Positions 9,187 to 17,711 of a stretch of DNA of 64,000 bases are shown here, one piece after another. Position 1 is the first letter of the stretch. Each line of letters starts with the position of its first letter. This DNA is from Deltaproteobacteria bacterium (GTDB taxonomy: Bacteria; Myxococcota; Myxococcia; Myxococcales; SZAS-1): positions 124,001-188,000 of the forward strand of contig JAFEBB010000002.1 in assembly GCA_018266075.1 (NCBI GenBank), in the 5' to 3' direction. The position numbers and the translations under genes were made by a program. Below the pieces are notes generated by a model that was not told the DNA's origin, made no database searches, and was given only the letters and a program-made list of their open reading frames with translations.

Positions 9187-9768
9187 ATGGAACCCGTTCG
9201 CAAAGACAGCATGGAAGTTGGACGCACCAAGGCCGCTGCGTGGGGCCTGCCCTTCATTCTGGGATTGCTCACGTCGCTGCTCGGCATCTTCTGCCTCATC
9301 GCCGCGTACGCCGCGGGCGTGGCGGCGGTGATGGTCGCGGGCGTGCTGCTCATCGTGGGCGGCTGCTTCGAGATTGGCTTTGGCTTCGGGCACCGGCGCG
9401 AAGGGCTGCTGCTCCCCGTGCTGAGCGGCATCCTGTCGATCGTGGTGGGCTTCCTCGTGCTGCGACGGCCAGCCGTGGGCATCTCCGCCGCGGCGCTGGT
9501 CATCGCGTGCTACTTCTTCGCCAGCGGCTTGTTCCGCGGCATCACCGCCGTCGCCGACCGCTTCGCCAACTGGGGCTGGGATTTCGCCTATGGCGTGAGC
9601 GCGGTGATCCTCGGGGTGATCATCCTCGCGAGCTGGCCGCAGTCGTCGGCGTGGATGGTGGGCACGCTGGTGGGCATCGAGCTCCTCTTCCGCGGCGGCG
9701 CGCTGATGGGCGACTCGACCCGGCTGCGCGCGCTCATGCGTCACCGCGAGCCCACCGCGCTCACCTGA
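9187..9768 (+). CDS. HdeD/DUF308 family membrane protein
   Basis: The 193-residue protein has six hydrophobic segments arranged as two similar halves, the pattern of the HdeD (DUF308) family. Characteristic stretches are GVLLIVGGCFEIGFGF and LSGILSIVVGFLVLRRP. E. coli HdeD is linked to acid resistance at high cell density; elsewhere the role is unclear. I used the ATG at 9187, since upstream sequence translates to Arg-rich non-membrane residues. It precedes the YihY/BrkB gene by 11 bp, so the two are probably co-transcribed. Confidence 0.88.
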   Translation: MEPVRKDSMEVGRTKAAAWGLPFILGLLTSLLGIFCLIAAYAAGVAAVMVAGVLLIVGGCFEIGFGFGHRREGLLLPVLSGILSIVVGFLVLRRPAVGISAAALVIACYFFASGLFRGITAVADRFANWGWDFAYGVSAVILGVIILASWPQSSAWMVGTLVGIELLFRGGALMGDSTRLRALMRHREPTALT

Positions 9769-9779
9769 GCCGCTGGAAG

Positions 9780-10778
9780 ATGAGCCTTCCCGGCCTTCGG
9801 GGTGTGTCGTTCAAGGCCTTCGCGAAGGGGCTCTGGCAGAGCGTGTCCGAGGCGGCGCTGCCGGACTCGGCTGCCGGGCTCACCTACTACCTGCTCTTCG
9901 CGCTCTTCCCGTTCCTGACCTGCCTGGTGACGCTCGGCGCGTACCTACCCCTCGGTCACCCGGAGGACCAGCTCGTGGGGCGGCTCCAGGGCGTGGTGCC
10001 GCCGGCCGCGCTGAAGATCATTCACGACCAGCTCTACTCGCTGCTTCACCGCACGCGGCCGCAGCTCTTCACCTTCGGTCTGGCGCTGGCCATCTACACG
10101 GCCTCGCGCGCGGCGAACGCGTTCCGCAAGGCGCTCAACCTCGCCTACGACGTGCAGGAGTCGCGGCCCTGGTGGCGCACGGAGCTGGCCTCGCTGCTCT
10201 TCACCGTGCTCGCCGTGGTGTTGCTGCTGGTGGCCACGGCCATGCTCGCGGCGGGGAGCAATCTCGGCCTGTGGGTCGCGGGCAAGCTCCACATCGATCG
10301 CGAGTTCCAGGTGGTGTGGTCGTGGCTGCGCTGGCCGTCGACGGCGCTGCTGGTGATGCTCCTCACCGCCTTCGCCTACCGAACGCTGCCCGACGTGCAG
10401 CAGCGCTTCCGGTTCGTCACGCCGGGCACCGTGCTCTCCACCGTGCTCTGGCTGGTCGCGGCGTGGGGCTTCACCTTCTGGGTAAGCCACTTCGGCAGCT
10501 TCGACATCACCTACGGCTCGCTCGGCGCGGTGATCATCTTGCTCACGTTGCTCTACCTGAGCGCGTACGTGTTCCTGCTCGGCGGGCACGTGAACGCGGT
10601 CATCGAGCACCTTTCCGCCGAGGGAAAAGCGCCGGGCGCGCGGCGCTTCGGGGAGCGTGCGCCGCCGCTGCAGGATCGGCCGAGCGCCGCGCCGCCGGGC
10701 GCTCTCGATGTCGCTGCGGTGGCCACCCGCGCGCGCGCGCGACTCGAAGCGGAGCGCGCCGCGCAGCGACTGCACTGA
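9780..10778 (+). CDS. YihY/BrkB family inner-membrane protein
   Basis: The 332-residue product carries the YihY/BrkB domain from ~15 to 285 with six transmembrane helices. Recognisable signatures are AAGLTYYLLFALFPFL near the N-terminus, FTFGLALAIYTASRAANAF in the middle and SFDITYGSLGAVIILLTLLY towards the end. Family members are polytopic membrane proteins, some once called ribonuclease BN in error; their transport or structural role is unresolved. The last ~45 residues are polar and Ala/Arg-rich and cytoplasmic. The ATG at 9780 has a ggaag SD. A hairpin 33 bp after the stop may end the transcript. Confidence 0.92.
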   Translation: MSLPGLRGVSFKAFAKGLWQSVSEAALPDSAAGLTYYLLFALFPFLTCLVTLGAYLPLGHPEDQLVGRLQGVVPPAALKIIHDQLYSLLHRTRPQLFTFGLALAIYTASRAANAFRKALNLAYDVQESRPWWRTELASLLFTVLAVVLLLVATAMLAAGSNLGLWVAGKLHIDREFQVVWSWLRWPSTALLVMLLTAFAYRTLPDVQQRFRFVTPGTVLSTVLWLVAAWGFTFWVSHFGSFDITYGSLGAVIILLTLLYLSAYVFLLGGHVNAVIEHLSAEGKAPGARRFGERAPPLQDRPSAAPPGALDVAAVATRARARLEAERAAQRLH

Positions 10779-10810
10779 CGATGGGCCCGGCCGTTCGCCC
10801 GAAGACACGA

Positions 10811-10842
10811 GAACGCCACTCGGACAAATCCGAAGGGCGTTC
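10811..10842 (+). terminator. Hairpin, possible terminator of the HdeD-BrkB transcript
   Basis: Two 14-base arms (10811-10824 and 10829-10842) pair with 12 matches around a caaa loop. The outer seven pairs, gaacgcc with ggcgttc, are perfect. Only a weak T stretch follows, so termination may be inefficient or need Rho. Confidence 0.45.
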
Positions 10843-10868
10843 TATGGGATGGTCCCCAGGGGAGTCCC

Positions 10869-11003
10869 ATGCGCGAACTGGATCGCAACTCGATGGCGGA
10901 CGTCGCTCGGCTGGTGCGGGCGCTCGCGGAGTACGTGGCCACCACGGCCTCGGCCTTCGTGGTCGAGACCGCGCTCCGCGCGCTTGGAAACCGGACGACC
11001 TAA
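10869..11003 (+). CDS. Possible 44-residue protein
   Basis: A short reading frame starts with ATG at 10869 behind aggggag, a good SD five bases upstream. It predicts a Leu/Ala-rich amphipathic helix (ADVARLVRALAEYVATTASA) with no signal peptide, cysteines or known motif. Its TAA overlaps the convergent stop of the 11000-13162 gene. It may be a real small protein or a chance frame. Its composition is helix-like and less Arg/Pro-rich than typical shadow frames here. Confidence 0.35.
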   Translation: MRELDRNSMADVARLVRALAEYVATTASAFVVETALRALGNRTT

Positions 11004-13162
11004 GGGCGAGGCACGCTGAACACCGCGCCGGTGCCGCCGGAGATTTCGATCCAGTAGATGGCGGTGGCGTCGACGGCCACGTTCCAGGCGGAGCTCCGAC
11101 CGTCGGCGTTGTAGGTGATGCCGCCGTCGGGATCCACGGTGAGCACGGCGTTGTTGCAGGCCACGAACAGCTGCGAGCTGTCGAGCACCATGCCGCTCGG
11201 CTGGCAGGTGAGCTGCACCAGCGTGGAGACGCGGCCGCCATCCGCGTTGATGTTGGTGGGGAAGGTGAAGATCTTGTCCGCCGAGGCATCCGACCAGTAG
11301 ATGAGGTTCGCGTCGACCGCCATGCTCTTCACGTAGAGGTTGCTCCCGGAGTTGGCGAAGCGCTGCGCGGTTCCGCCGCCGGCCGGCACGCGCCAGATGC
11401 CGTCGCCGGCCGCGAAGTAGACGTACTGGTCGTCGGCGGTGACCGCGGTGATGGTGTTGCTGTTGGTGGCCAGCGAGATCGCGCCGCCATCGACCGGCGA
11501 GGCGTACACGTTCGTGTCGCTGTTCCAGTAGGCCACGCCGTTGCGCGCGACGATCGTTCCCCAGAAGCCCGCGCTCTGAGCGCCGAGCTGCAGCTCGCCG
11601 CCGCCGTCGGCCATCACCCGACCGGCGCCCTCGCCGTTGTACTGGATGTCGGACCAGTACACGTAGGTGCCGTCCGCGGCGGCCTGCCCGCGGCCCACGC
11701 CCAGGCTCACCTTCGAGCCGCCCGCCTTGGGCAGGTATTCCACGCCGCTGCTGGCAATCCAGTAGAGGTTGGTGTCGTCGACGGCGAGGCCCAGCGTGCT
11801 GCTGCCGCCCCAGTAGATCCCCGAGGTCACCGGCGTCGGACAGGCGGTGCCGTGCACCTCGCAGCCGTTGCCTCGATAGAGATCGCAGTCGATGTAGCCC
11901 GGGTCGCACGACGCGTAGTCGCAGCTGCCCTGGTAGCAGCTCGCGACCGCGTTCGCGATGCCGCCGCAGTACAGCTCGCAGCCGTTGGTCGCCTGGCCGT
12001 CGCAGTCCACGTAGCCCGCGTTGCAGGTGCCCACGCCGCACACGCCGTTGTGGCAGGTCGCGGTCTGCACCTCTGATTCGTTGCTCGCGCAGTCCATGCA
12101 GCCCGAGCCGCAGTGGGTGGGATCGTTGTCGACGTCGTAGCAGGCCCCGCCGCACGACGCCTCCGGTGCCACGCAGCCCGTGGAGCCCGTGCTGCCGCTC
12201 GTGCCGGTGGTGCTCGTCGTCGTGCCTGACGTCCCCGTGGAGCCCGTCGAGCCGCTCGACGCGCTCGAGGTCGTCGCCGGGAGCTCGCACCACCAGTCCG
12301 GGTAGCTGCAGCTGTTGTTGCAGGCGCTGCCGCCGCAGCTCTTGGCGGGGTAGCCGCTGTCGCAGGTGCAGCTCCGGTTCGCGCCGCAGCTGGAGTGGGT
12401 GGGGCAGTAGTAGGTGCCGGCGGAGTCGGGGCAGGCCACGGTGAAGTTCGCCGCACCGCAGACGCCCGCTTGCCGGGGCGCGCACCAGTAGTCGGGCGCG
12501 GTGCACTGGCCGGTGCAAGCCACGCCCTCGCAGCTCGCGGAGTAGTAGCCGTCGGCGCAGTTGCAGCCGCCGGACACGCAGGTGCTGTGCGCCGGGCAGG
12601 TCGCGCCGCCGCTGCAGGTCACGGTGAAGTTGTTCGCGCCGCACGAGCCGGTGCTGCCGCCGGTGGTCCCGGAGCTGGTGCCCGTGGTGCCGCTGGTCGT
12701 GCCGGCGCCGCAGCGCGAGATGCGTGTGGCCGTCCAGGTGCCGCTGTCGTTGACCGGGCCGAGCGGCGAGTCGAAGTTGGCGGTGAGCGTGCCGCTCGCG
12801 CTGTCCGCGGTGCCAAAGGTCCCATTCCCCTGGCCGCTGCCGGTGTACTGCGCGGAGTAGCTGCCGCAGCCCTGGGCCTGGCCGCTGAACGTCCACGCGG
12901 TGCCGGAGACCTGGCCGCTCAACGGGATGGGGAACGAGCAGTCCCCGGCGTTGTTGAGCATGGTCCACTCGGTGCCCGCGACCTGGCTGATGGCGCCGCC
13001 GTGGATGGTGACCTGGGTGGCCACGCCGTCGGGCCGGAGGACCTGCCAGGTCTCGGTGTCGCAGTTGCTGCTGGTGCTGCCGCTGGAGCTGCTCTTGCTG
13101 CCGCCGCTGCCGGTGCAGGCGAGCAGGGTGGTCGAGAGCAGCAGGCACGCGAAGCGTCGCAT
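11000..13162 (-). CDS. Large Cys-rich lipoprotein with a C-terminal beta-propeller
   Basis: The 720-residue protein starts with MRRFACLLLSTTLLAC, a lipobox at Cys16, after a strong SD (ggaggg). Three parts can be seen. Residues ~20-150 are a beta-rich domain beginning at CDTETWQVL. Residues ~165-460 hold Cys-rich modules (for example CADGYYSASC, CDSGYPAKSC and CNAGYVDCDG) with Ser/Thr/Gly linkers between them. From ~470 repeated segments such as GLAVDDTNLYWIAS, YVYWSDIQYNG and VDANLIYWSDAS occur, typical of YWTD/DUF5050-like propellers. It is a plausible surface adhesin or sensor; no enzyme motif is present. Confidence 0.88.
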   Translation of the reverse strand: MRRFACLLLSTTLLACTGSGGSKSSSSGSTSSNCDTETWQVLRPDGVATQVTIHGGAISQVAGTEWTMLNNAGDCSFPIPLSGQVSGTAWTFSGQAQGCGSYSAQYTGSGQGNGTFGTADSASGTLTANFDSPLGPVNDSGTWTATRISRCGAGTTSGTTGTSSGTTGGSTGSCGANNFTVTCSGGATCPAHSTCVSGGCNCADGYYSASCEGVACTGQCTAPDYWCAPRQAGVCGAANFTVACPDSAGTYYCPTHSSCGANRSCTCDSGYPAKSCGGSACNNSCSYPDWWCELPATTSSASSGSTGSTGTSGTTTSTTGTSGSTGSTGCVAPEASCGGACYDVDNDPTHCGSGCMDCASNESEVQTATCHNGVCGVGTCNAGYVDCDGQATNGCELYCGGIANAVASCYQGSCDYASCDPGYIDCDLYRGNGCEVHGTACPTPVTSGIYWGGSSTLGLAVDDTNLYWIASSGVEYLPKAGGSKVSLGVGRGQAAADGTYVYWSDIQYNGEGAGRVMADGGGELQLGAQSAGFWGTIVARNGVAYWNSDTNVYASPVDGGAISLATNSNTITAVTADDQYVYFAAGDGIWRVPAGGGTAQRFANSGSNLYVKSMAVDANLIYWSDASADKIFTFPTNINADGGRVSTLVQLTCQPSGMVLDSSQLFVACNNAVLTVDPDGGITYNADGRSSAWNVAVDATAIYWIEISGGTGAVFSVPRP

Positions 13163-13229
13163 CGAACCCTCCCCGGGGTCGTCCGATGCGACGATCAAAT
13201 CAGGCCTGTGGGGTTCACCACAAACGCGG

Positions 13230-15194
13230 CTATCGCAGCTTCTCGATCGAGAAGTTGCGGTACGCGTACGTGCGCGTCTCGCTGGCGGGGCCCACGTCCT
13301 TGACCTCGATGACGAACGCGTCGGTCAGGTACGCCGAAAGCGACTGGCCCGTGAGCACGACCTCACCCGAGCCGCTGAAGTTCTTCCCCGTGCTGTCGGT
13401 GTAGCCAGGGAACTTCATGGTGCGGATCGTGGTCAGGCCCGTGCCGTTGAAGTACGAGAGCACCAGCTCGCTGAACCGAGCCGTCGAGGCCACGGTGCCC
13501 GACACGTCGTAGTAGTAGCGCAGCCGGATCTTGTCGTTGATGGAGTCGAAGGAGAAGGTAAGACCTGACTGCATGACCGTGCCGAGCTCTGCGGGCGAAG
13601 TCCCGTCGACACCCGTGAAGCCATTCACGCAGGGCACGTAGCTCACGCCATTCCCCGCCCCAATGGCCACTGCGGTGCTGGTGGCATCGTCGAACACGCC
13701 GATCGCCCCGCTCTGCGGCACGACCTGGAGCGCGTCGATGTACGAGGTGCTGTTGGCGGGCACGGTCACGAAGGGCCGCATGTAGACCGTGTTCGAGGGG
13801 AATTGATTGTAGGTCTGGTTCGAACTCGCGCTGAAATCCTCCGAATACGGCACCCAGGAGCCGAAGCCACCGGTGGTTGCCGAAACCAGGCCAAGGTAGG
13901 TCCCAGAGCCGTCGTACGCGGCGAGACCGAAGCTGAAGATCGTGCCGTTGGGAAGGAGGCCCTCGAACTTCACGGTGTAGCTGCCGGAGCTGGCGTCGAC
14001 GGGGAGCAAGTCGCCGTACGTATAGGTCGCAGCGCTCGAGGTGGTGTTCACGAACTTGAACGAGTTCGGGCCTTCGGCATGCGTGCTCGAATCGATGGAG
14101 ATGGTGGCCGTGCCGCCAGGGCTGATCACCGACCACCGCGTGAGGTCATTGTAGAAGTCCACGAGGCTGGGGCCGCGCGGGATCGCGGTCGCGCCTGAAA
14201 CGATGTTGCCGAGCCGCGTTACGTCGGCGGAGCTCTCGAAGCCGCTCACGCTCGTGGTCGCATTCGCGTGCGTGTGATCGCTGCGCGAGACCGTGGTCGC
14301 GCTGCCGTTGCCGCCGAAGGTCACCGCGAGCGGGCTCGACGACGAGCCGGTGCCGCTGAGGCCCGCGCTGGTGGCGACGTTCGGGAGCGGGCCGGTCGGG
14401 CCGGTCGGACCCGTGGGGCCGGTCGGGCCGGTAGCGCCCGTGGCGCCGGTGGGACCGGTCGCGCCGGTGGGACCGGTCGCGCCTGTCGCACCGGCAGGAC
14501 CCGTGGGACCGGTCGCGCCGTTCGCGCCGGTGGGACCGGTGGGGCCGGTCGCACCCGCAGCGCCATTCGCGCCAGCGGGACCCGTCGGACCCGTGGGACC
14601 GATCGCGCCCGTGGGACCCGTCGGGCCAGTCGGACCCGTAGGACCATTCGCGCCCGCAGGGCCGGTGGGGCCGACGGCGCCGTTCGCACCCGCAGGACCC
14701 GTGGGGCCCGTTGGACCGCGCAAGCCCGTGCTCGGGCCGACCCAGTTTCCGTTCGAGTCGATCACCTGGACGCCGTTGATCTCCAGGCCGATGGCGTTCA
14801 CGGTGCCGCCGTTCACGTCGCGGGCCATGATCGCGTAGGGCACGGACTCGACGGGCTGGCGCGGGCTGAGCGCGCCGCCGTTCACCCAGATCTCCAGGTA
14901 GCGCTCGGTGCCGTCGAAGAGGTTCGTGGGGAACGGATCGCCCGCGGTGGTACCGAGATCGACCGAGTAGTTTCCGTCGACGACTGTCACCGCGAAGCTG
15001 TCGCTCCACAAGGGCAGCGCGCCGCCGGTGGAGTTGGCCCAGATGTCGAAGGTGAAGTTCACCGAGCCGTTGACCGGGTTGCCCTGCGCGTCGAGCAGGT
15101 GGCCCACGTAGGTCATGCGCTGGGGCACGTCGGCCGAGGCGGCCGTCGCGGCGAGCATCAGGCTGGCGATCACGAGTCCGCGCAAGATTCTCAT
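13230..15194 (-). CDS. Secreted collagen-like protein
   Basis: The 654-residue protein has a Sec signal peptide ([20 protein letters not shown], cleaved near residue 22). Residues 25-150 are a beta domain that starts [19 protein letters not shown], a module seen at the head of many myxobacterial secreted proteins. Residues ~157-269 form about 37 uninterrupted Gly-X-Y triplets, mainly GPT, GAT, GAN and GPA, so a collagen triple helix is expected. The ~380-residue C-terminal part is beta-rich and probably acts as the trimerisation or binding head. Thr-rich triplets recall Bacillus BclA, where such Thr are glycosylated. It is encoded 27 bp downstream of a tether-only lipoprotein gene on the same strand, so the two may form one surface structure. 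Confidence 0.88.
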   Translation of the reverse strand: MRILRGLVIASLMLAATAASADVPQRMTYVGHLLDAQGNPVNGSVNFTFDIWANSTGGALPLWSDSFAVTVVDGNYSVDLGTTAGDPFPTNLFDGTERYLEIWVNGGALSPRQPVESVPYAIMARDVNGGTVNAIGLEINGVQVIDSNGNWVGPSTGLRGPTGPTGPAGANGAVGPTGPAGANGPTGPTGPTGPTGAIGPTGPTGPAGANGAAGATGPTGPTGANGATGPTGPAGATGATGPTGATGPTGATGATGPTGPTGPTGPTGPLPNVATSAGLSGTGSSSSPLAVTFGGNGSATTVSRSDHTHANATTSVSGFESSADVTRLGNIVSGATAIPRGPSLVDFYNDLTRWSVISPGGTATISIDSSTHAEGPNSFKFVNTTSSAATYTYGDLLPVDASSGSYTVKFEGLLPNGTIFSFGLAAYDGSGTYLGLVSATTGGFGSWVPYSEDFSASSNQTYNQFPSNTVYMRPFVTVPANSTSYIDALQVVPQSGAIGVFDDATSTAVAIGAGNGVSYVPCVNGFTGVDGTSPAELGTVMQSGLTFSFDSINDKIRLRYYYDVSGTVASTARFSELVLSYFNGTGLTTIRTMKFPGYTDSTGKNFSGSGEVVLTGQSLSAYLTDAFVIEVKDVGPASETRTYAYRNFSIEKLR

Positions 15195-15221
15195 GCGTCA
15201 CTCCGGGTGCTGCGATTCGGT

Positions 15222-15923
15222 TTAGCGGGGCGCGACCACGGACCCCTTGTTCTGGAACTGGCTGTTCTGCATCACCGGGCCCACGAGCGGCGGGCCGAGG
15301 ACGCCCACGTTGGTGAACTGTGCGTTCGTCATCGGCTCGCTGATTGCCCCGCCCGCCGCGAACGTCCCGGCCGAGGTGTAGGCCGCGCTGCCGGTGGTGC
15401 TGCTGCCGGTGCTGCTGCCGCTGCTGGAGCCGCTGGAGCCGCTGGACGACGCCGACGTTCCCGTCGACGCGCCCGAGCCGGTGGAGCCGCTGGTGCTCGT
15501 CGATGCGGTGGTGCTGCCTGCGGTCGTCGACCCGGATCCGGATCCCGAACTCGCGTTGGATGCCGAGCCGCTGCTGCCCGAGTCGGAGGCGCTCGACGTC
15601 GGGCTCGTGCTCGTGGACCCGGATGTGCCCGAGCTGCTCGCGGTGCTGCCGCTGGAGGAGCCGGTGCTGCTCGACGCGCTCGACGACGACGTGCTCGACG
15701 ACGACGCGCTGGTCGAAGTCTCGGTGCCGGTCGAGCCCGAGCTGCCCGTCGACGCCGCGCCGGCGGAGCCCGAGGCCTGACCCGTGGTGGAGCTGGCGGT
15801 GGTGCCGGTGGCGTGGCCGGTCGAGCCGGAGCTGCCCTGGCCGGAGCCGCCGCTCGAGCAGGCCGAGGCCGCGAACAGGAGAACTGCGAATGGGGAAATC
15901 GGGAAACGCACGGGCGAGGGCAT
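15222..15923 (-). CDS. Short lipoprotein made almost entirely of tether
   Basis: A lipoprotein signal ends SAC (Cys22). Of the 233 residues, about 22-180 are an uninterrupted Ser/Thr/Gly/Ala tether. Only the last ~50 residues are normal sequence, with a repeated theme (MTNAQFTNVGVLG and MQNSQFQNKGSV). There is no room for a catalytic domain. It may be an anchor or adaptor for another surface protein, most obviously the collagen-like product encoded 27 bp downstream. Confidence 0.8.
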   Translation of the reverse strand: MPSPVRFPISPFAVLLFAASACSSGGSGQGSSGSTGHATGTTASSTTGQASGSAGAASTGSSGSTGTETSTSASSSSTSSSSASSSTGSSSGSTASSSGTSGSTSTSPTSSASDSGSSGSASNASSGSGSGSTTAGSTTASTSTSGSTGSGASTGTSASSSGSSGSSSGSSTGSSTTGSAAYTSAGTFAAGGAISEPMTNAQFTNVGVLGPPLVGPVMQNSQFQNKGSVVAPR

Positions 15924-16039
15924 TCAACTCTATTAGAAGGTTGGAGGTCAAACGACTGGGAGTGCGCCCGCTCGGTGCGCCGAGCCTTGCCCCACGCGGC
16001 CGCGCGACCCAACTCGCGATGCGGGAGACCCGCGCCCGC

Positions 16040-17704
16040 ATGACCGACGACGACCAGCGCGCTGCCCGCGAGGCGCAGCTCTTCCCCAAGCTCTCCGAGG
16101 GGCAGCTGGCACGCCTGGCCTCGCACGGGACGCGGCACGCCGTGCGCTCAGGCGACGTGGCGGTGGAGCAGGGGGATCCGTCGCCGGGCATGCGCGTGGT
16201 GCTCCAAGGCTCGCTGGAGATCCTTCGACCGGGGCCGCTCCGCGACGATCCCGTGGCCGTGGTTCGACAGGGCTCTTTCACGGGCGAGGTGAGCGCGCTC
16301 GCCGGGCGGCCGAGCATGGTGCGCATCCGCGCCCAGGAGGACAGCGAGCTCCTGGTCGTGGACGCCGACTCGTTGCGCCGCCTCGTCCGCGACGACCCGG
16401 AGCTCAGCGACGTGCTCCTGCGCGCGTTCATCCTCCGCCGCGTGGAGCTGCTCTCGCGCGGGCTGGGCGACGCCACCCTCATCGGCTCGCGGCACTCCGC
16501 GGACACGCTCCGGCTCCAGGCGTTCCTCACCCGAAATGCGCAGCCGTACACGTACCTCGACGTCGAGCGCGATCCCGATGTCCAAACGCTGCTCGAGCGC
16601 TTCCACGTGCACGTGAACGACGTGCCGGTGATGATCTGTCGCGGCACCGTGGTGATGCGAAATCCCAGCGACGACGACGTCGCCGCGTGCCTGGGCTTCG
16701 ATGCGGCCACGCACGTGGAGCGCGTGCGCGATCTGGTGGTCGTCGGCGCCGGGCCGGGCGGCCTGGCGTCGGCGGTGTACGCCGCGTCGGAGGGGCTCGA
16801 CGTGCTCGTGGTCGAAGGCGAGGCGCCCGGCGGCCAGGCGGGCACCAGCTCGCGCATCGAGAACTACCTCGGCTTTCCCACCGGCATCTCCGGACAGGAG
16901 CTCGCGGGCCGCGCCTTCAACCAGGCCCAGAAGTTCGGCGCGGACATCATCGTGGCCCGCCGCGCGATGCGCATCGACTGCGGCGGCGACGGCCTCCACG
17001 CGCTCACCCTCTCGAGTGGGAAGGTGGTGCGCGCCCGCGCGGTGATCATCGCCAGCGGCGTGCGCTACCGGCAGCTCGCGGTGCCTGGGGTGGAGCGCTT
17101 CGAGGGGCTCGGGCTGCACCACAGCGCCACCGCGCTCGAGGCCAGGCTCTGCGCCGGCGAAGAGGTCGTCGTCGTGGGCGGCGCGAACTCCGCGGGCCAG
17201 GCCGCGGTCTTTCTCGCCGAGACGTCGCGGCATGTGCACGTGCTCATCCGCGGCGAGGGGCTCTCGTCGACGATGTCGCGGTACCTGGTGCGGCGCATCG
17301 AGGAGAACCCGAAGATCACCCTCTGGGAGCGCTCGGAGATCGTGGGCCTCGAGGGCGATGGCCAGCTTCGTCAGGTGCGCTGGCGAAGGGCGAACGGCGC
17401 CATCGAGTCGCGCGGGGTGAGCCACGTGTTCCTGATGATCGGCGCCGATCCGAACACCGATTGGCTGCGCGGCTGCGTGAGGCTGGACGAGAAGGGCTTC
17501 GTGCTCACCGGCAGCGACATTCCGCCCGACGATCTCGTGCGCGATCACTGGCCCTTGAAGCGGCCGCCGTTCCTCTTCGAGACCCAGCGCCACCGCGTGT
17601 TCGCGGTGGGCGACGTGCGCGCGGGGAGCGTGAAGCGCGTGGCGGCCGCGGTCGGAGAGGGCTCGGCGTGCGTGCAGGTGGTGCACCGCGTGCTCGCCGA
17701 GTGA
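16040..17704 (+). CDS. cNMP-binding FAD-dependent oxidoreductase, thioredoxin reductase-like
   Basis: The 554-residue protein has three domains. Residues ~10-130 are a cyclic-nucleotide-binding-type beta barrel (VVLQGSLEILRPG, SFTGEVSALAGRP). Residues ~155-225 look like a thioredoxin fold (TYLDVERDPDVQTLLERFHV, then cis-Pro in VNDVPVMI) without the usual Cys pair. Residues ~235-554 are a two-dinucleotide-fold flavoprotein like thioredoxin reductase, with VVVGAGPGGLASAVYAASEG for FAD, VVVGGANSAGQAAVFL for NADPH and FAVGDVRAGSVKR at the end. The CxxC of true thioredoxin reductases is missing (HHSATALEA at that place), as in other members of this fused family. The electron acceptor is unknown. 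An alternative ATG lies at 16019. Confidence 0.92.
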   Translation: MTDDDQRAAREAQLFPKLSEGQLARLASHGTRHAVRSGDVAVEQGDPSPGMRVVLQGSLEILRPGPLRDDPVAVVRQGSFTGEVSALAGRPSMVRIRAQEDSELLVVDADSLRRLVRDDPELSDVLLRAFILRRVELLSRGLGDATLIGSRHSADTLRLQAFLTRNAQPYTYLDVERDPDVQTLLERFHVHVNDVPVMICRGTVVMRNPSDDDVAACLGFDAATHVERVRDLVVVGAGPGGLASAVYAASEGLDVLVVEGEAPGGQAGTSSRIENYLGFPTGISGQELAGRAFNQAQKFGADIIVARRAMRIDCGGDGLHALTLSSGKVVRARAVIIASGVRYRQLAVPGVERFEGLGLHHSATALEARLCAGEEVVVVGGANSAGQAAVFLAETSRHVHVLIRGEGLSSTMSRYLVRRIEENPKITLWERSEIVGLEGDGQLRQVRWRRANGAIESRGVSHVFLMIGADPNTDWLRGCVRLDEKGFVLTGSDIPPDDLVRDHWPLKRPPFLFETQRHRVFAVGDVRAGSVKRVAAAVGEGSACVQVVHRVLAE

Positions 17705-17711
17705 GCTCCCG

